Positions 17,003-25,016 of a DNA stretch of 36,797 nucleotides are shown in pieces. Position 1 is the first letter of the stretch. Every line of letters starts with the position of its first letter. The notes under the pieces are model-generated. The model had not been told where the DNA came from and ran no database searches. It was given only the letters and a program-made list of their open reading frames with translations. The position numbers and the translations under genes are program-made. Origin of the DNA: Streptomyces triticagri (GTDB taxonomy: Bacteria; Actinomycetota; Actinomycetes; Streptomycetales; Streptomycetaceae); the NCBI RefSeq assembly GCF_003429565.1, contig NZ_QUAK01000117.1:1-36797 (forward strand), written 5' to 3'.

Positions 17003-18517
17003 ATGCAGAGAGAATGCTTACGGGGGAACGGGCGACGGGTGGAGCGGATGGAACGTACAAAACCGGACGAGCCGGAACAATCGCCTGACGAAGCCACGGG
17101 GCAGTCTGCCCTCGAGGCCGGCGCGTCATTCCCGGCAGAGGCCGCGAAAGGGGCGGAATCGTCCCGTCCGGGGGCTCCGGGGGCTCCGGGGGCTTCGGGG
17201 ACTCTGGGTGCTTCGGGTGCTTCGGGGACTCCGGGTGGTCCGGCGGGCCCGGGAATGTTCACGTACAGCGAGGCCGACGAGATCAAGCGCCGGGGCGTAC
17301 GCCGTATGAAGGCCTTCGCCACCGCGCTCCTCGGCCTGGTCGCCGTGGTCTACGCGCTCGCCGGCTGGGCCGAGCACTCCGGGGCGGGCCCGTGGGCCGG
17401 ATACGTCGCCGCCGCGGCGGAGGCCGGCATGGTCGGCGCGCTGGCCGACTGGTTCGCCGTCACCGCGCTCTTCCGGCATCCACTCGGCCTGCCCATCCCG
17501 CACACCGCGATCATTCCGACCAAGAAGGACCAGCTCGGCGTCTCGCTCGGCGAATTCGTCGGGGAGAACTTCCTCTCCCGTGAGGTGGTACGCCGCCGAC
17601 TGCGCGCCGTCGGCATCGGCAGCCGGCTCGGCGCCTGGCTGGCCGAGCCCGAGCACGCGGACCGCGTCACCGCTGAACTCTCCACCGCGCTGCGCGGCGC
17701 CCTGACCGTGCTGCGCGACTCCGACGTCCAGGCGATCGTCGGCGAGGCCATCACCCGCCGCGCGGACGCCGCGGAGATCGCCCCCGGCCTCGGCAAGATG
17801 CTCGACAAGGTCGTCGCGGACGGCGGCCACCGGCGCATCGTCGACCTGGTCTGCGTCCGCGCCCACGACTGGCTCGTCGCCCACAGTGACCAGGTGATGG
17901 ACGCCGTCGAGGGCGGTGCGCCCGGCTGGACCCCGCGGTTCGTGGACCGCAAGGTCGGCGAGCGGGTCTACAAGGAGCTGCTTCGCTTCGTCACCGAGAT
18001 GCGGGACATGCCCGAGCACCCGGCCCGCGGCGCCGTCGACAAGTTCCTCTCCGACTTCGCCGCCGATCTGCAGACCGACGGCGACACCCGGGCCCGCGTC
18101 GAGCGTCTCAAGTCCGAGGTGCTCGGCCGCGGCGAGGTGCAGGACCTGATCGCCTCCGCCTGGTCCTCGGTGCGTGCGATGGTCGTCGCGGCCGCCGAGG
18201 ACGAGCGCAGCGAGCTGCGGATGCGGGTACGCACGGCGCTGCTCTCGCTCGGTCAGCGGCTCGCCACGGACGGCCGGCTGCAGAACAAGGTCGACGGCTG
18301 GATCGAGGACGCCGCCGTCTACGTCGTGCAGACGTACCGCGGCGAGATCACCTCCCTCATCACCGACACCGTGGCCGGCTGGGACGCCGACCACACCTCG
18401 AAGAAGATCGAGGCCCATATCGGCCGTGACCTGCAGTTCATCCGGATCAACGGCACGGTGGTCGGGTCGCTCGCGGGTCTGGCGATCCATGCGGTGACCC
18501 GGATCGCCGGGGGATAG
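17003..18517 (+). CDS. DUF445 membrane protein with a collagen-like N-terminal segment
   Basis: A 504-residue protein of the DUF445 (YjiN-like) family. The first ~95 residues are acidic and then collagen-like, with repeated Gly-X-Y triplets (GAPGAPGASG, GASGASGTPG). Two membrane segments follow (about 102-123 and 134-158) with the family core EAGMVGALADWFAVTALFRHPLGLPIPHTAIIP. Then come a long helical region and a final hydrophobic segment (about 484-502). ATG 17003 has AGGAG 6 nt upstream; a second ATG at 17048 with GGAG is possible. The role of DUF445 proteins is poorly defined (inner-membrane, stress-related in other bacteria). Confidence 0.88.
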   Translation: MQRECLRGNGRRVERMERTKPDEPEQSPDEATGQSALEAGASFPAEAAKGAESSRPGAPGAPGASGTLGASGASGTPGGPAGPGMFTYSEADEIKRRGVRRMKAFATALLGLVAVVYALAGWAEHSGAGPWAGYVAAAAEAGMVGALADWFAVTALFRHPLGLPIPHTAIIPTKKDQLGVSLGEFVGENFLSREVVRRRLRAVGIGSRLGAWLAEPEHADRVTAELSTALRGALTVLRDSDVQAIVGEAITRRADAAEIAPGLGKMLDKVVADGGHRRIVDLVCVRAHDWLVAHSDQVMDAVEGGAPGWTPRFVDRKVGERVYKELLRFVTEMRDMPEHPARGAVDKFLSDFAADLQTDGDTRARVERLKSEVLGRGEVQDLIASAWSSVRAMVVAAAEDERSELRMRVRTALLSLGQRLATDGRLQNKVDGWIEDAAVYVVQTYRGEITSLITDTVAGWDADHTSKKIEAHIGRDLQFIRINGTVVGSLAGLAIHAVTRIAGG

Positions 18518-18598
18518 GTCCCTCTGCGGTGCGTGCGGGTGTGGTGCCTGCGGAGCCGGGGCGGTCGCGGAGCCGGGTCGCTCACGGTGCCGGGTCGT

Positions 18599-19921
18599 TC
18601 ACGGTGCCGGATGCCCGGCGGGCCGCGGCCTGCGTACGACCAGGGCGAGCAGTGCCGCCGCCGCGCACAGGGCCGCCGTGGTCACCCACACCACGTCGTA
18701 GGAGCCGAACAGATCGCGCGCCACACCACCGCCGAACGCGACTGCACCGGCGCCCAGTTGGTGCCCGGCATTCACCCAGCCGAACACGATCGCGCCCCGG
18801 GACCCGAAGTGCTCACGCGCCAGCGCGATCGTCGGCGGCACCGTCGCCACGTCCAGCAGGCCGAAGACCACCGCGAAGGCGACCAGCGGTGCGTTCAGGG
18901 TCGCCGCGAACAGCAGCGGCAGCACCAGCAGGGACAGGCCGCGCACGGCGAAGTACGCGGCGAGCAGCCGCCGTGCGTCGTAGCGGTCGGTGAGCCAGCC
19001 GGAGGCGACCGTGCCCGCCACGTTGAAGATCCCGATCAGCGCGAGCACCGACGCCGCCGCCGTCACCGGCATCCCGTGATCGTGCGCGGCGGGCGCGAAA
19101 TGGCTCCACATCACGCCGTTCGTCGACGCGCCGCACACCGCGAAGATCCCGGCGAGCAGCCAGAACGGCGCGGTCCGCGACGCCGACACCAGGGTCCGTA
19201 CGGCCCGCCCCGCGGCGCCGGACACCGGCTCCGGCCTGGGCACGAACTCCCGTGCGCCGTGCGGGAGTCGGCCGACATCGGCCGGGTGGTCCCGCAGAAA
19301 GGCGGCGACCAGCGGCGTCGCCACGGCCGCGGCCACCGCCAGGGAGAGCGTGGCGGTACGCCAACCCGGCCCCGCCACCACCCGTGAGAGCACCGGCAGG
19401 AACACGAACTGCCCGAACACACTCGCCGCCGTCAGCAGCCCCGCGACCAGACCGCGCCGTGCCACGAACCAGCGCTCCGTCAGCGTCGCCGCGAACACCA
19501 TGGACGCCGCGCCACTGCCCAGCCCCACGAACACGCCCCAGTACAGGACGAGTTGCCACACCTCGCCCATCGTCAGGGTGCCCGCGGCGCCGGTCGCGAT
19601 CAGGGCGAGCGAGCCGCCGATCACCCTGCGCATGCCGAACCGGTCCATCAGCGCGGCGGCGAACGGCGCCGTCGCCCCGTACACCACCATGTTCACCGCC
19701 ATCGCGACCCCGATCGAGCCGCGTGACCAGCCGAACTCGCTGTGCAGCGGCCCGACCAGGAGCCCCGCCAGGGTGGTGAACGCGCCCGCCGTGACGATGG
19801 CGACCGCCGCGACGCCTGCGACGGCCCAGGGTCGGAGATTGCGGCGGGGCGGCGCGGGCGCCGGGGCTGTCGGGGTGGGGGTGAGGGCTGTGCCCGTTCC
19901 GGATCCAGTGCTTGCGTTCAT
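18599..19921 (-). CDS. MFS transporter
   Basis: Major facilitator superfamily transporter of 440 residues with 12 predicted membrane segments. The loop between segments 2 and 3 reads ALMDRFGMRRVIGGS, and its counterpart in the second half reads GWLTDRYDARRLLAAY, both variants of the MFS signature. GWSRGSIGVAMAVNMVVYG and the general layout recall the monocarboxylate/oxalate-formate antiporter branch, but the substrate cannot be told. The N-terminal tail is threonine/proline-rich. It is divergent from the GlxA-type regulator with only 71 nt between the starts, so it is the likely target of that regulator. Confidence 0.9.
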   Translation of the reverse strand: MNASTGSGTGTALTPTPTAPAPAPPRRNLRPWAVAGVAAVAIVTAGAFTTLAGLLVGPLHSEFGWSRGSIGVAMAVNMVVYGATAPFAAALMDRFGMRRVIGGSLALIATGAAGTLTMGEVWQLVLYWGVFVGLGSGAASMVFAATLTERWFVARRGLVAGLLTAASVFGQFVFLPVLSRVVAGPGWRTATLSLAVAAAVATPLVAAFLRDHPADVGRLPHGAREFVPRPEPVSGAAGRAVRTLVSASRTAPFWLLAGIFAVCGASTNGVMWSHFAPAAHDHGMPVTAAASVLALIGIFNVAGTVASGWLTDRYDARRLLAAYFAVRGLSLLVLPLLFAATLNAPLVAFAVVFGLLDVATVPPTIALAREHFGSRGAIVFGWVNAGHQLGAGAVAFGGGVARDLFGSYDVVWVTTAALCAAAALLALVVRRPRPAGHPAP

Positions 19922-19958
19922 GATTCGAGCCTGCGGCCCGGGTGCGTGCCCGTACGAG

Positions 19959-19993
19959 TGGCCAGATGGCCATGATGTGAAAGAATCTGGCCA
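19959..19993. promoter_or_regulatory. TGGCCA operator candidate between MFS and regulator
   Basis: An inverted repeat TGGCCAGATGGCCA (19959-19972) and a further TGGCCA at 19988-19993, overlapping the regulator's ATG, lie in the 71-nt divergent gap. The position suits a shared operator for the regulator and the transporter. Confidence 0.45.
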
Positions 19994-21072
19994 TGACTGC
20001 TGCTGTCTCCGCTGTCTCTGCTGTCTCCGCGCGCTCCGGCTCGCCGCACCGGGTCGCCGTGCTCGTACGGCACGGGGTGCTCCCGATGGAACTCGGCCTG
20101 GTGCACCAGCTGTTCGGCTCCGCCCGGTCGCCGGCGGGCGAGCCCCTCTACTCCGTGGTCACCTGCGCACTCGAACCCGGATCGGTCCGCACGGACGTCG
20201 ATTTCACCCTCCACGCGGACCACGGCCCCGAGGCGCTGGCCGTGGCGGACACCGTCGTCGTACCGGCCTCGCACGAGCAGGACGAGTACCTGGACGCACC
20301 CCTGACGGGGCCGCTCGCCGACGCCCTCGCGGCGATCCCCGCGGCCGGCCGGATCGCCTCGATCTGCACCGGCGCCTTCGTACTCGCCGCCCACGGGCTG
20401 CTCGACGGCCGTCGCGCCACCACGCACTGGCGCTCGGCGGAGGCCTTCGCCCGGCGCTTCCCGCAGGTCGAGACCGATCCCGAGGTGCTCTACGTCGACG
20501 AGGGACGGGTGCTGACATCGGCGGGGGAGGCCGCGGGCATCGACCTGTGCCTGCACATGATCCGGTGCGACTTCGGTGCGGCGGCCGCCGCGGACGTGGC
20601 CCGCAGGACCGTGGTGCCACCGCACCGCGAGGGCGGCCAGGCCCAGTACATCCCGCGCCCGGTCGCCGAGCCCGATCTCGCCGGTACCGGGGCGTCCCGC
20701 GCCTGGGCCCTGACCCGACTCGGCGAACCTCTCACCCTCAAGCAGCTCGCCGCCCGCGACGGCATGAGTGTGCGCACCTTCAGCCGCCGCTTCCGCGAGG
20801 AGGTCGGCCTCACCCCGATGCAGTGGCTGACCCGCCAACGCCTCGAATACGCCCGCCAGTTGCTGGAGGAGACGGACCACACGATCGACCGCATCGCCAC
20901 GAAGTCCGGCTTCGGCACGAGCGCGTCCCTACGCCAACACTTCCAGACGACTCTCGGCACGTCCCCGGGCGCATACCGCACGACGTTCCGGGGCCCTGCC
21001 ACCCCGGCCACCAGCCCCAGCCCGCCCAACACCTCCAGCCCGTCCGGCACCTCCAGCCCGTCCGGCGTTTGA
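19993..21072 (+). CDS. GlxA-family AraC regulator with DJ-1/PfpI domain
   Basis: Transcription regulator of 359 residues. Residues about 19-190 form a DJ-1/PfpI-like domain (HRVAVLVRHGVLPMELGLVHQLFG, then ICTGAFVLAAHGLLDGRRATTHW with C125 at the nucleophile elbow). Residues about 245-330 form the AraC DNA-binding domain with two helix-turn-helix units (LKQLAARDGMSVRTFSRRF and TIDRIATKSGFGTSASLRQHF). The DJ-1 part probably senses a ligand; this class is not known to be catalytic. The C-terminal tail TSSPSGTSSPSGV and the stop codon are encoded by the dispersed repeat seen also at 14.2 kb, so the conserved protein ends before it. It probably controls the divergent MFS gene. Confidence 0.9.
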   Translation: MTAAVSAVSAVSARSGSPHRVAVLVRHGVLPMELGLVHQLFGSARSPAGEPLYSVVTCALEPGSVRTDVDFTLHADHGPEALAVADTVVVPASHEQDEYLDAPLTGPLADALAAIPAAGRIASICTGAFVLAAHGLLDGRRATTHWRSAEAFARRFPQVETDPEVLYVDEGRVLTSAGEAAGIDLCLHMIRCDFGAAAAADVARRTVVPPHREGGQAQYIPRPVAEPDLAGTGASRAWALTRLGEPLTLKQLAARDGMSVRTFSRRFREEVGLTPMQWLTRQRLEYARQLLEETDHTIDRIATKSGFGTSASLRQHFQTTLGTSPGAYRTTFRGPATPATSPSPPNTSSPSGTSSPSGV

Positions 21073-21135
21073 GGACATCTTGTTCAGCCCGTCCGGCGTT
21101 TGAGGACGAGGCCCTCAGGCCGATGCCTGAGAAGC
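21031..21135 (+). repeat. second cluster of the dispersed repeat, overlapping a coding 3' end
   Basis: An 18-bp unit (ACCTCCAGCCCGTCCGGC) is repeated in tandem at 21031-21048 and 21049-21066 inside the regulator's last codons. A further full copy at 21083-21110 is followed by GACGAGGCC and the hairpin CAGGCCGATGCCTG. Sequence and tail match the 14.2-kb cluster. Confidence 0.8.
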
Positions 21136-21155
21136 CGCCGCCTGAGAACGGGACA

Positions 21156-21188
21156 AGTACTCGCCCGCAAACTGAGTACTCGTACTCT
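21156..21188. promoter_or_regulatory. AGTACT repeats and GAGTACTCGTACTC palindrome
   Basis: AGTACTCG occurs at 21156 and again at 21175, 19 bp apart. The second copy is inside a perfect 14-bp inverted repeat GAGTACTCGTACTC (21174-21187), with TACTCT as a possible -10. The block lies 36 nt upstream of the next start. It looks like an operator for a dimeric repressor, but no matching regulator is adjacent. Confidence 0.45.
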
Positions 21189-21223
21189 GTGGTCGCCCCC
21201 AGGCAATCCCACAGGGTGAACCC

Positions 21224-21637
21224 ATGACGACAATCACCCAGCCCCAGCCCAGGACAAAGACCATGCCCCACGCCGTGGCCGCATTCCTCGTCCCCCTGCT
21301 CTCCGGCACCGCCTACCTCCTCTTCCTCCCGTGGGACCTCCGCAACCGCCCCGCATCCCCGGGCGTCATAGACGAGACAACTCCGGTGACAGCCACCGGA
21401 GTCGTGGGACTGACCGTGGTGCTCCTGCTGCTCGCCGCCTACTTGGGCCGCACGGGCCACCCCGCGCTCGCCGTCCCGCTCGTCGCCGCACCACCCGCGG
21501 CCCTGCTCCTGGCGTCCTTCGTCACACACCCGGAGCAGGACGCGGCCGCGTGGCCAGTCGCCTGGGTGTTCTTCAGCGCCCTGCTCGCGGGCGGCGCACT
21601 GGTCGCGGCGAAGATGGGCGCCCGCTGGCGCCGCTGA
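21224..21637 (+). CDS. small four-span membrane protein, unknown function
   Basis: A 137-residue protein with four hydrophobic segments (about 15-36, 57-74, 80-99 and 108-128) and no motif I recognise. The stretch YLGRTGHPALAVPLVAAPPAALLL resembles YFGHRGQIAWSVLLIAGPPSAYWLL in the next gene, with the same spacing to a proline-tryptophan motif further on. The two look like diverged paralogs. The ATG is preceded by GGGTG, a weak ribosome site. It lies downstream of the AGTACT operator-like block. Confidence 0.65.
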   Translation: MTTITQPQPRTKTMPHAVAAFLVPLLSGTAYLLFLPWDLRNRPASPGVIDETTPVTATGVVGLTVVLLLLAAYLGRTGHPALAVPLVAAPPAALLLASFVTHPEQDAAAWPVAWVFFSALLAGGALVAAKMGARWRR

Positions 21638-21675
21638 CCGCTTGACCTGCAGTGCTTCGCCTTCGGGGGGTGGCG

Positions 21676-22239
21676 ATGGGCCAGTATCACGCGCACGACG
21701 ACGAGGAGTTCGCCAAGCCACAGGTGTCGCGCCATGCGAACGGCCGCCCGTGGCGGGAGCCCAGAAGGATCGCGATCCTTTCGCCGCTCCCGGAGCGTCC
21801 GAGGCGGGAGCGACAGGTCGTACGCCTCCTCGGCTTCGTGATCAGCGCCGCGAGCTGGCCACTCGCCCTGCCCGACGCGTCGTTCACCGGGGCCTCGCTG
21901 AGCGATACGGAGCAGAGCAACTCCCTGACGGGTTTCGCGGTGTGCGGTGTCCTGTTCATGTGCCTGGCCTACTACTTCGGCCACCGCGGCCAGATCGCGT
22001 GGTCCGTACTCCTCATCGCCGGCCCGCCGTCGGCGTACTGGCTGCTGGGGCAGGTCACCGCCGCCGCTGCGGGGCGCAACGACGACTGGCCGATGGCCTC
22101 CGCGATCGGTGTCGTGATGATCTGCTGGCTCTGCGTCGACACAGCCGGCCTGGCACATCTGTCGCGCCTCTATCGCGTGTGCCGCCGGGACAGACACCAG
22201 CCCGCCGTATGTGTCTACTGCCGGAGGGTGAAGCGATGA
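21676..22239 (+). CDS. small membrane protein, paralog of its neighbours
   Basis: A 187-residue protein: a hydrophilic N-terminus (residues 1-50, with DEEFAKPQVSRHANGR and many arginines) followed by four hydrophobic segments. The membrane part resembles the upstream 137-residue protein, and the N-terminal part is nearly repeated in the downstream gene. The ATG at 21676 directly follows GGGGGTGGCG; an in-frame ATG at 21652 is less likely. Its stop overlaps the next start as ATGA, so the two are translationally coupled. Function unknown. Confidence 0.65.
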   Translation: MGQYHAHDDEEFAKPQVSRHANGRPWREPRRIAILSPLPERPRRERQVVRLLGFVISAASWPLALPDASFTGASLSDTEQSNSLTGFAVCGVLFMCLAYYFGHRGQIAWSVLLIAGPPSAYWLLGQVTAAAAGRNDDWPMASAIGVVMICWLCVDTAGLAHLSRLYRVCRRDRHQPAVCVYCRRVKR

Positions 22240-22526
22240 GGCCCCACGACGGCGGCACCGGCGACCGGGACGAGGCGGCATTCGCCAAGCCGCAGGTCTC
22301 ACGCCACGCAACCGGACGGACGCGGAAGCAGCGCCGGACCGGCCGTACCTCGACGCGGCTGTCCGACTTGCCCCGCCGCGAGCGGGCGAGGGTGAGTCTC
22401 GTTTGTTTCGCCGTTCTGAACATCTCCTGCCTTCCGACCCTGCCCCGGGCTGTGTCCGTCGCCAACGGCGCTCAGGACGCGACTCCTTCCGCTGCAACCC
22501 AGTTGGCCATGTCCATCACCGTGTGA
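22236..22526 (+). CDS. truncated paralog of the preceding gene
   Basis: A 96-residue protein that starts inside the preceding gene's stop (ATGA) with GGAGG 9 nt upstream. It repeats that gene's N-terminus: EAAFAKPQVSRHATGR here against EEFAKPQVSRHANGR there, and LPRRERARVSLVCFAVLN against RPRRERQVVRLLGFVIS. The DNA is also similar over that stretch. After one hydrophobic segment the similarity ends and the four-span membrane region is missing. It is either a shortened but translated gene or the start of a decaying duplicate. Confidence 0.55.
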   Translation: MRPHDGGTGDRDEAAFAKPQVSRHATGRTRKQRRTGRTSTRLSDLPRRERARVSLVCFAVLNISCLPTLPRAVSVANGAQDATPSAATQLAMSITV

Positions 22527-22827
22527 TCGTGCACGCGGCAGCCGCCGGGTACTGCCGCCCCCATGTGTAGAACCGTCCCGCCGACCACCTCCCCCTCCCA
22601 CGACACGCCCGGCACCGTGGCTTGATTCCGTCCCCGGGTGCACACTCGCAGATCTGTGCCCACGCAACCGGGCTCATCTGCCCATCTGCCGCGTACCGCA
22701 AGGCAGTTGATGATCGCGGACGAATGGCATCAACCCCTGTGCTTCCGTCCCGCATTACGCCACACCGGCACCAACGCCTACATTCGGGCGCAGCGGATTC
22801 AACCGACCGGATCAAGGAGCAGTACCG
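22527..22827. other. gap between truncated paralog and acetyltransferase gene
   Basis: No open frame here has convincing coding character, and I found no RNA gene. The region may hold the decayed remainder of the upstream paralog. A possible promoter is TTACGC (22755-22760), 18 nt, TACATT (22779-22784), about 44 nt before the GNAT start. Confidence 0.4.
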
Positions 22828-23373
22828 GTGATCTGTTACGGACCCACCGTCCTCGACCTCGCCGAGGAGCTGGTGGACGCATACGCCGAGGTCTTCTCGG
22901 CCCCGCCCTGGAACGAGGGCGAAGAAGGCGCCGAGCGCTTCCACGGCCGCCTGCGCAGTGCGGCCGACCGCCCGGGGTTCCGTGCGGTCCTGGCGCAGTC
23001 CCCGCAGGGCATCGACGGCTTCGCCATCGCCCGCCTCACCCCGAAGACCCTGCCGGACACCCCGCTGTACGCCAAGGTCGCCGCCCAACTCGGCCCTCGG
23101 CGAGTGGCCGAACTGCTGGTGGGAGCACTCGAGTTGGACGAGCTCGCCGTACGACGGCACGCCCGGCCCCAAGGTGTCGGCCGCTCACTCCTCACCGAGC
23201 TGGCCGCGGACGCTCCGTCGGGCCGTGCCTGGGTGGCCATGGCCCGCCGTGCGGAGCGCGCGGTGGCCAGCTACCGCCGCCTCGGCTGGCACGAGGCGGA
23301 GCCCTTGCCTCACTGTGCGAACGAGATCATCGTCTTCCTCTCCCCGAAACATCCGTCTGCCGTCGCGGCCTGA
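22828..23373 (+). CDS. GNAT-family N-acetyltransferase
   Basis: A 181-residue acetyltransferase of the GNAT fold, transferring acetyl from acetyl-CoA to an unknown amine. The central strand is LELDELAVRRHARPQGVGRSLL; within it RPQGVGRSLL is the acetyl-CoA pyrophosphate loop (Q/RxxGxG/A). The following AVASYRRLGWHEAE is the usual motif B region. The GTG start at 22828 follows AAGGAG. It stands alone between a variable patch and convergent genes. The substrate cannot be inferred. Confidence 0.85.
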   Translation: MICYGPTVLDLAEELVDAYAEVFSAPPWNEGEEGAERFHGRLRSAADRPGFRAVLAQSPQGIDGFAIARLTPKTLPDTPLYAKVAAQLGPRRVAELLVGALELDELAVRRHARPQGVGRSLLTELAADAPSGRAWVAMARRAERAVASYRRLGWHEAEPLPHCANEIIVFLSPKHPSAVAA

Positions 23374-23413
23374 CTTGCACATCCCCTGCCGGCGAGTGTG
23401 GAACGGGGCGGCT

Positions 23414-24034
23414 TCAGCGGACGCGGTCATAGGTCACAGAGATCTCGCCGAGCTCGCCGGTCTCCTGCCGGGCGATCTGCCATTTCGACCCGGGCAGCCC
23501 GTCCTCGAACAGCCTCTCACCGCCGCCTGCAATCTCGGGGCATATCAGCAGGTACAACCGGTCGACCAGATCGGCGGCGAGGAGCGGTTTGATGACGCTC
23601 GGGCTGCTATTGACCAGAATGTCGCCCGCGTCCGCACCTCCGCCTCCGTCCGTCGCCCTGAGGTCCTGGATGACCGCGGCCGCCGGAGCGTTCACCAACC
23701 GGGTCCGTTCCCAAGGGGATTCGGTCAGAGTCCGCGACAGGACCACCTTGTCCACGTCCACCAGCCACTTCGCGTAGTCCCGGTCCCGCGGATCGGCGCT
23801 GTCGTCCTCGGCGACCGTCGGCCAGAACGCGAGGAAACCCTCCGCATTGACCCGGCCGAGCACCGCCGTCGTCGCGTGCTCCCAGATGCGGCTGAGGTGG
23901 TCCCGCGCCGTCTCGGTCGTGGCGTAGCCGACGATCGCGCCCATGTCGGCGGGGCCACCGGGGCCGCTGTACCTCCCGTCGAGGGTGAGTCCGATGTTGG
24001 CGGTGACCCTGCGTGCGGTCGGGTCGGTCGTCAT
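23414..24034 (-). CDS. dihydrofolate reductase-family protein (RibD C-terminal fold)
   Basis: A 206-residue NADPH-dependent reductase-like protein of the RibD C-terminal/DHFR superfamily. Features are VTANIGLTLDGRYSGPGG near the N-terminus, TTAVLGRVNAEGF, KVVLSRTL, DILVNSSPSVIKPLLAADLVDRLYLLICPEIAGGGERLF, and a final strand. This stand-alone type is common in actinobacteria, usually without a folate role, and its substrate is unknown. It starts 1 nt after the upstream stop with GAAGGAG overlapping that stop, so it is translationally coupled to the ArsR-SRPBCC gene. That pairing is frequent and suggests shared regulation. Confidence 0.9.
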   Translation of the reverse strand: MTTDPTARRVTANIGLTLDGRYSGPGGPADMGAIVGYATTETARDHLSRIWEHATTAVLGRVNAEGFLAFWPTVAEDDSADPRDRDYAKWLVDVDKVVLSRTLTESPWERTRLVNAPAAAVIQDLRATDGGGGADAGDILVNSSPSVIKPLLAADLVDRLYLLICPEIAGGGERLFEDGLPGSKWQIARQETGELGEISVTYDRVR

Positions 24035-24035
24035 G

Positions 24036-25010
24036 TCACTTCTCCTTCTCGTCGGTGTCTGTGGATGTTCGTGCGGGTGCCTGCGCGGGAGTTGCGCCGG
24101 GACTCGAGTGCTGTGATCCGGCCACCGCCACGGCGAGGTGGTCGAGACTCTGACCGAAGCCGATCTCGATCCCGGCGATGAAGTCCGCGGAGTCGACGGT
24201 GCTGTCGGTGATCCGCCAGCGGACGTCGAGATCCGTGCCGGCGCCCGAGGGTGTCAGGGCCATGTCGACGTGGGCGGTGAACGCGGGGCTGCCGTCGGGC
24301 AGCAGCGGCGAGTTCCGATACGTCAGGCGTTCCAGCGGCCGCACCTCCTCGACCACCCCCTCCGCGCGCCCGGCCGCCGGCCCGGCGTCGCCCGAATCCT
24401 CGAGATCCCGGTATGCATGGGCGATCCGCCCACCCGGTCGTGCCTCGAAGACGAGCTCTGCGACGCGCAGTTCGGCCGGTGTCCACCACTGGGCGAGCAG
24501 ATCCACCTCGGTGAGATGCCGCCACACCACCTCCGGGCTCCCCGGCAGCGCACGGTGGAACGTGAACGTCCGGTCGTCGGCCCATCCCGACGCCTGCGCC
24601 GCGAGCCGCTCGGCGCGGACGCCCGCCCCGTACTGCTCGTACGTCTCCCGTGGACCACCCGGCCGGTCCGAGGTGTCCGCGAGCAGATTCAGCACCGCCG
24701 CCAGATCCCGCAGCGGGTCGGAGCGCAGCGCATACACCCTGCGCTGCCCCGTCCGCTGCGAGGTGACCACACCCGCACGCTCGAGCGTCTGCAGATGCTT
24801 GGTCGTCTGCGGCTGCCGCGCCCCGGCCAACTCGGCCAGCACCCCGACAGGCCGAGGCCGCTCGGCCAACAACCCCACCAGCCGCCACCGCGCCGCGTCA
24901 GCCAACGCAGCAAGAACCACCGTTTCCAAGACACTCGCCTCGCCGGCAACGGCCATGACGCCGGCGTCACCCGCGTCAGGTACGCGGTCTGCCCGATCTC
25001 CATCGTCCAT
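24036..25010 (-). CDS. ArsR-type HTH regulator fused to an SRPBCC (AHSA1) domain
   Basis: A 324-residue fusion. Residues about 25-105 are an ArsR-like winged helix (VVLAALADAARWRLVGLLAERPRPVGVLAELAG, then QPQTTKHLQTLERAGVV as recognition helix, then the wing QRRVYALRSDPL). Residues about 145-300 form an SRPBCC/AHSA1 domain (RALPGSPEVVWRHLTEVDLLAQWWTPAE, GGRIAHAYRD, then the closing helix IGFGQSLDHLAVAV). The SRPBCC pocket may bind a hydrophobic ligand. The start at 25010 fits a leaderless promoter (TTGACT, 18 nt, CATACT, 6 nt). A palindrome in the spacer suggests self-repression. An internal ATG at 24956 is possible. Confidence 0.88.
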   Translation of the reverse strand: MDDGDRADRVPDAGDAGVMAVAGEASVLETVVLAALADAARWRLVGLLAERPRPVGVLAELAGARQPQTTKHLQTLERAGVVTSQRTGQRRVYALRSDPLRDLAAVLNLLADTSDRPGGPRETYEQYGAGVRAERLAAQASGWADDRTFTFHRALPGSPEVVWRHLTEVDLLAQWWTPAELRVAELVFEARPGGRIAHAYRDLEDSGDAGPAAGRAEGVVEEVRPLERLTYRNSPLLPDGSPAFTAHVDMALTPSGAGTDLDVRWRITDSTVDSADFIAGIEIGFGQSLDHLAVAVAGSQHSSPGATPAQAPARTSTDTDEKEK

Positions 25011-25016
25011 GCCGGA

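Noticed and set aside
22622..22831. Short plus-strand open frame in the gap before the GNAT gene
   Set aside because: It lacks a ribosome site, overlaps a likely promoter and the GNAT start, and has no recognisable sequence.
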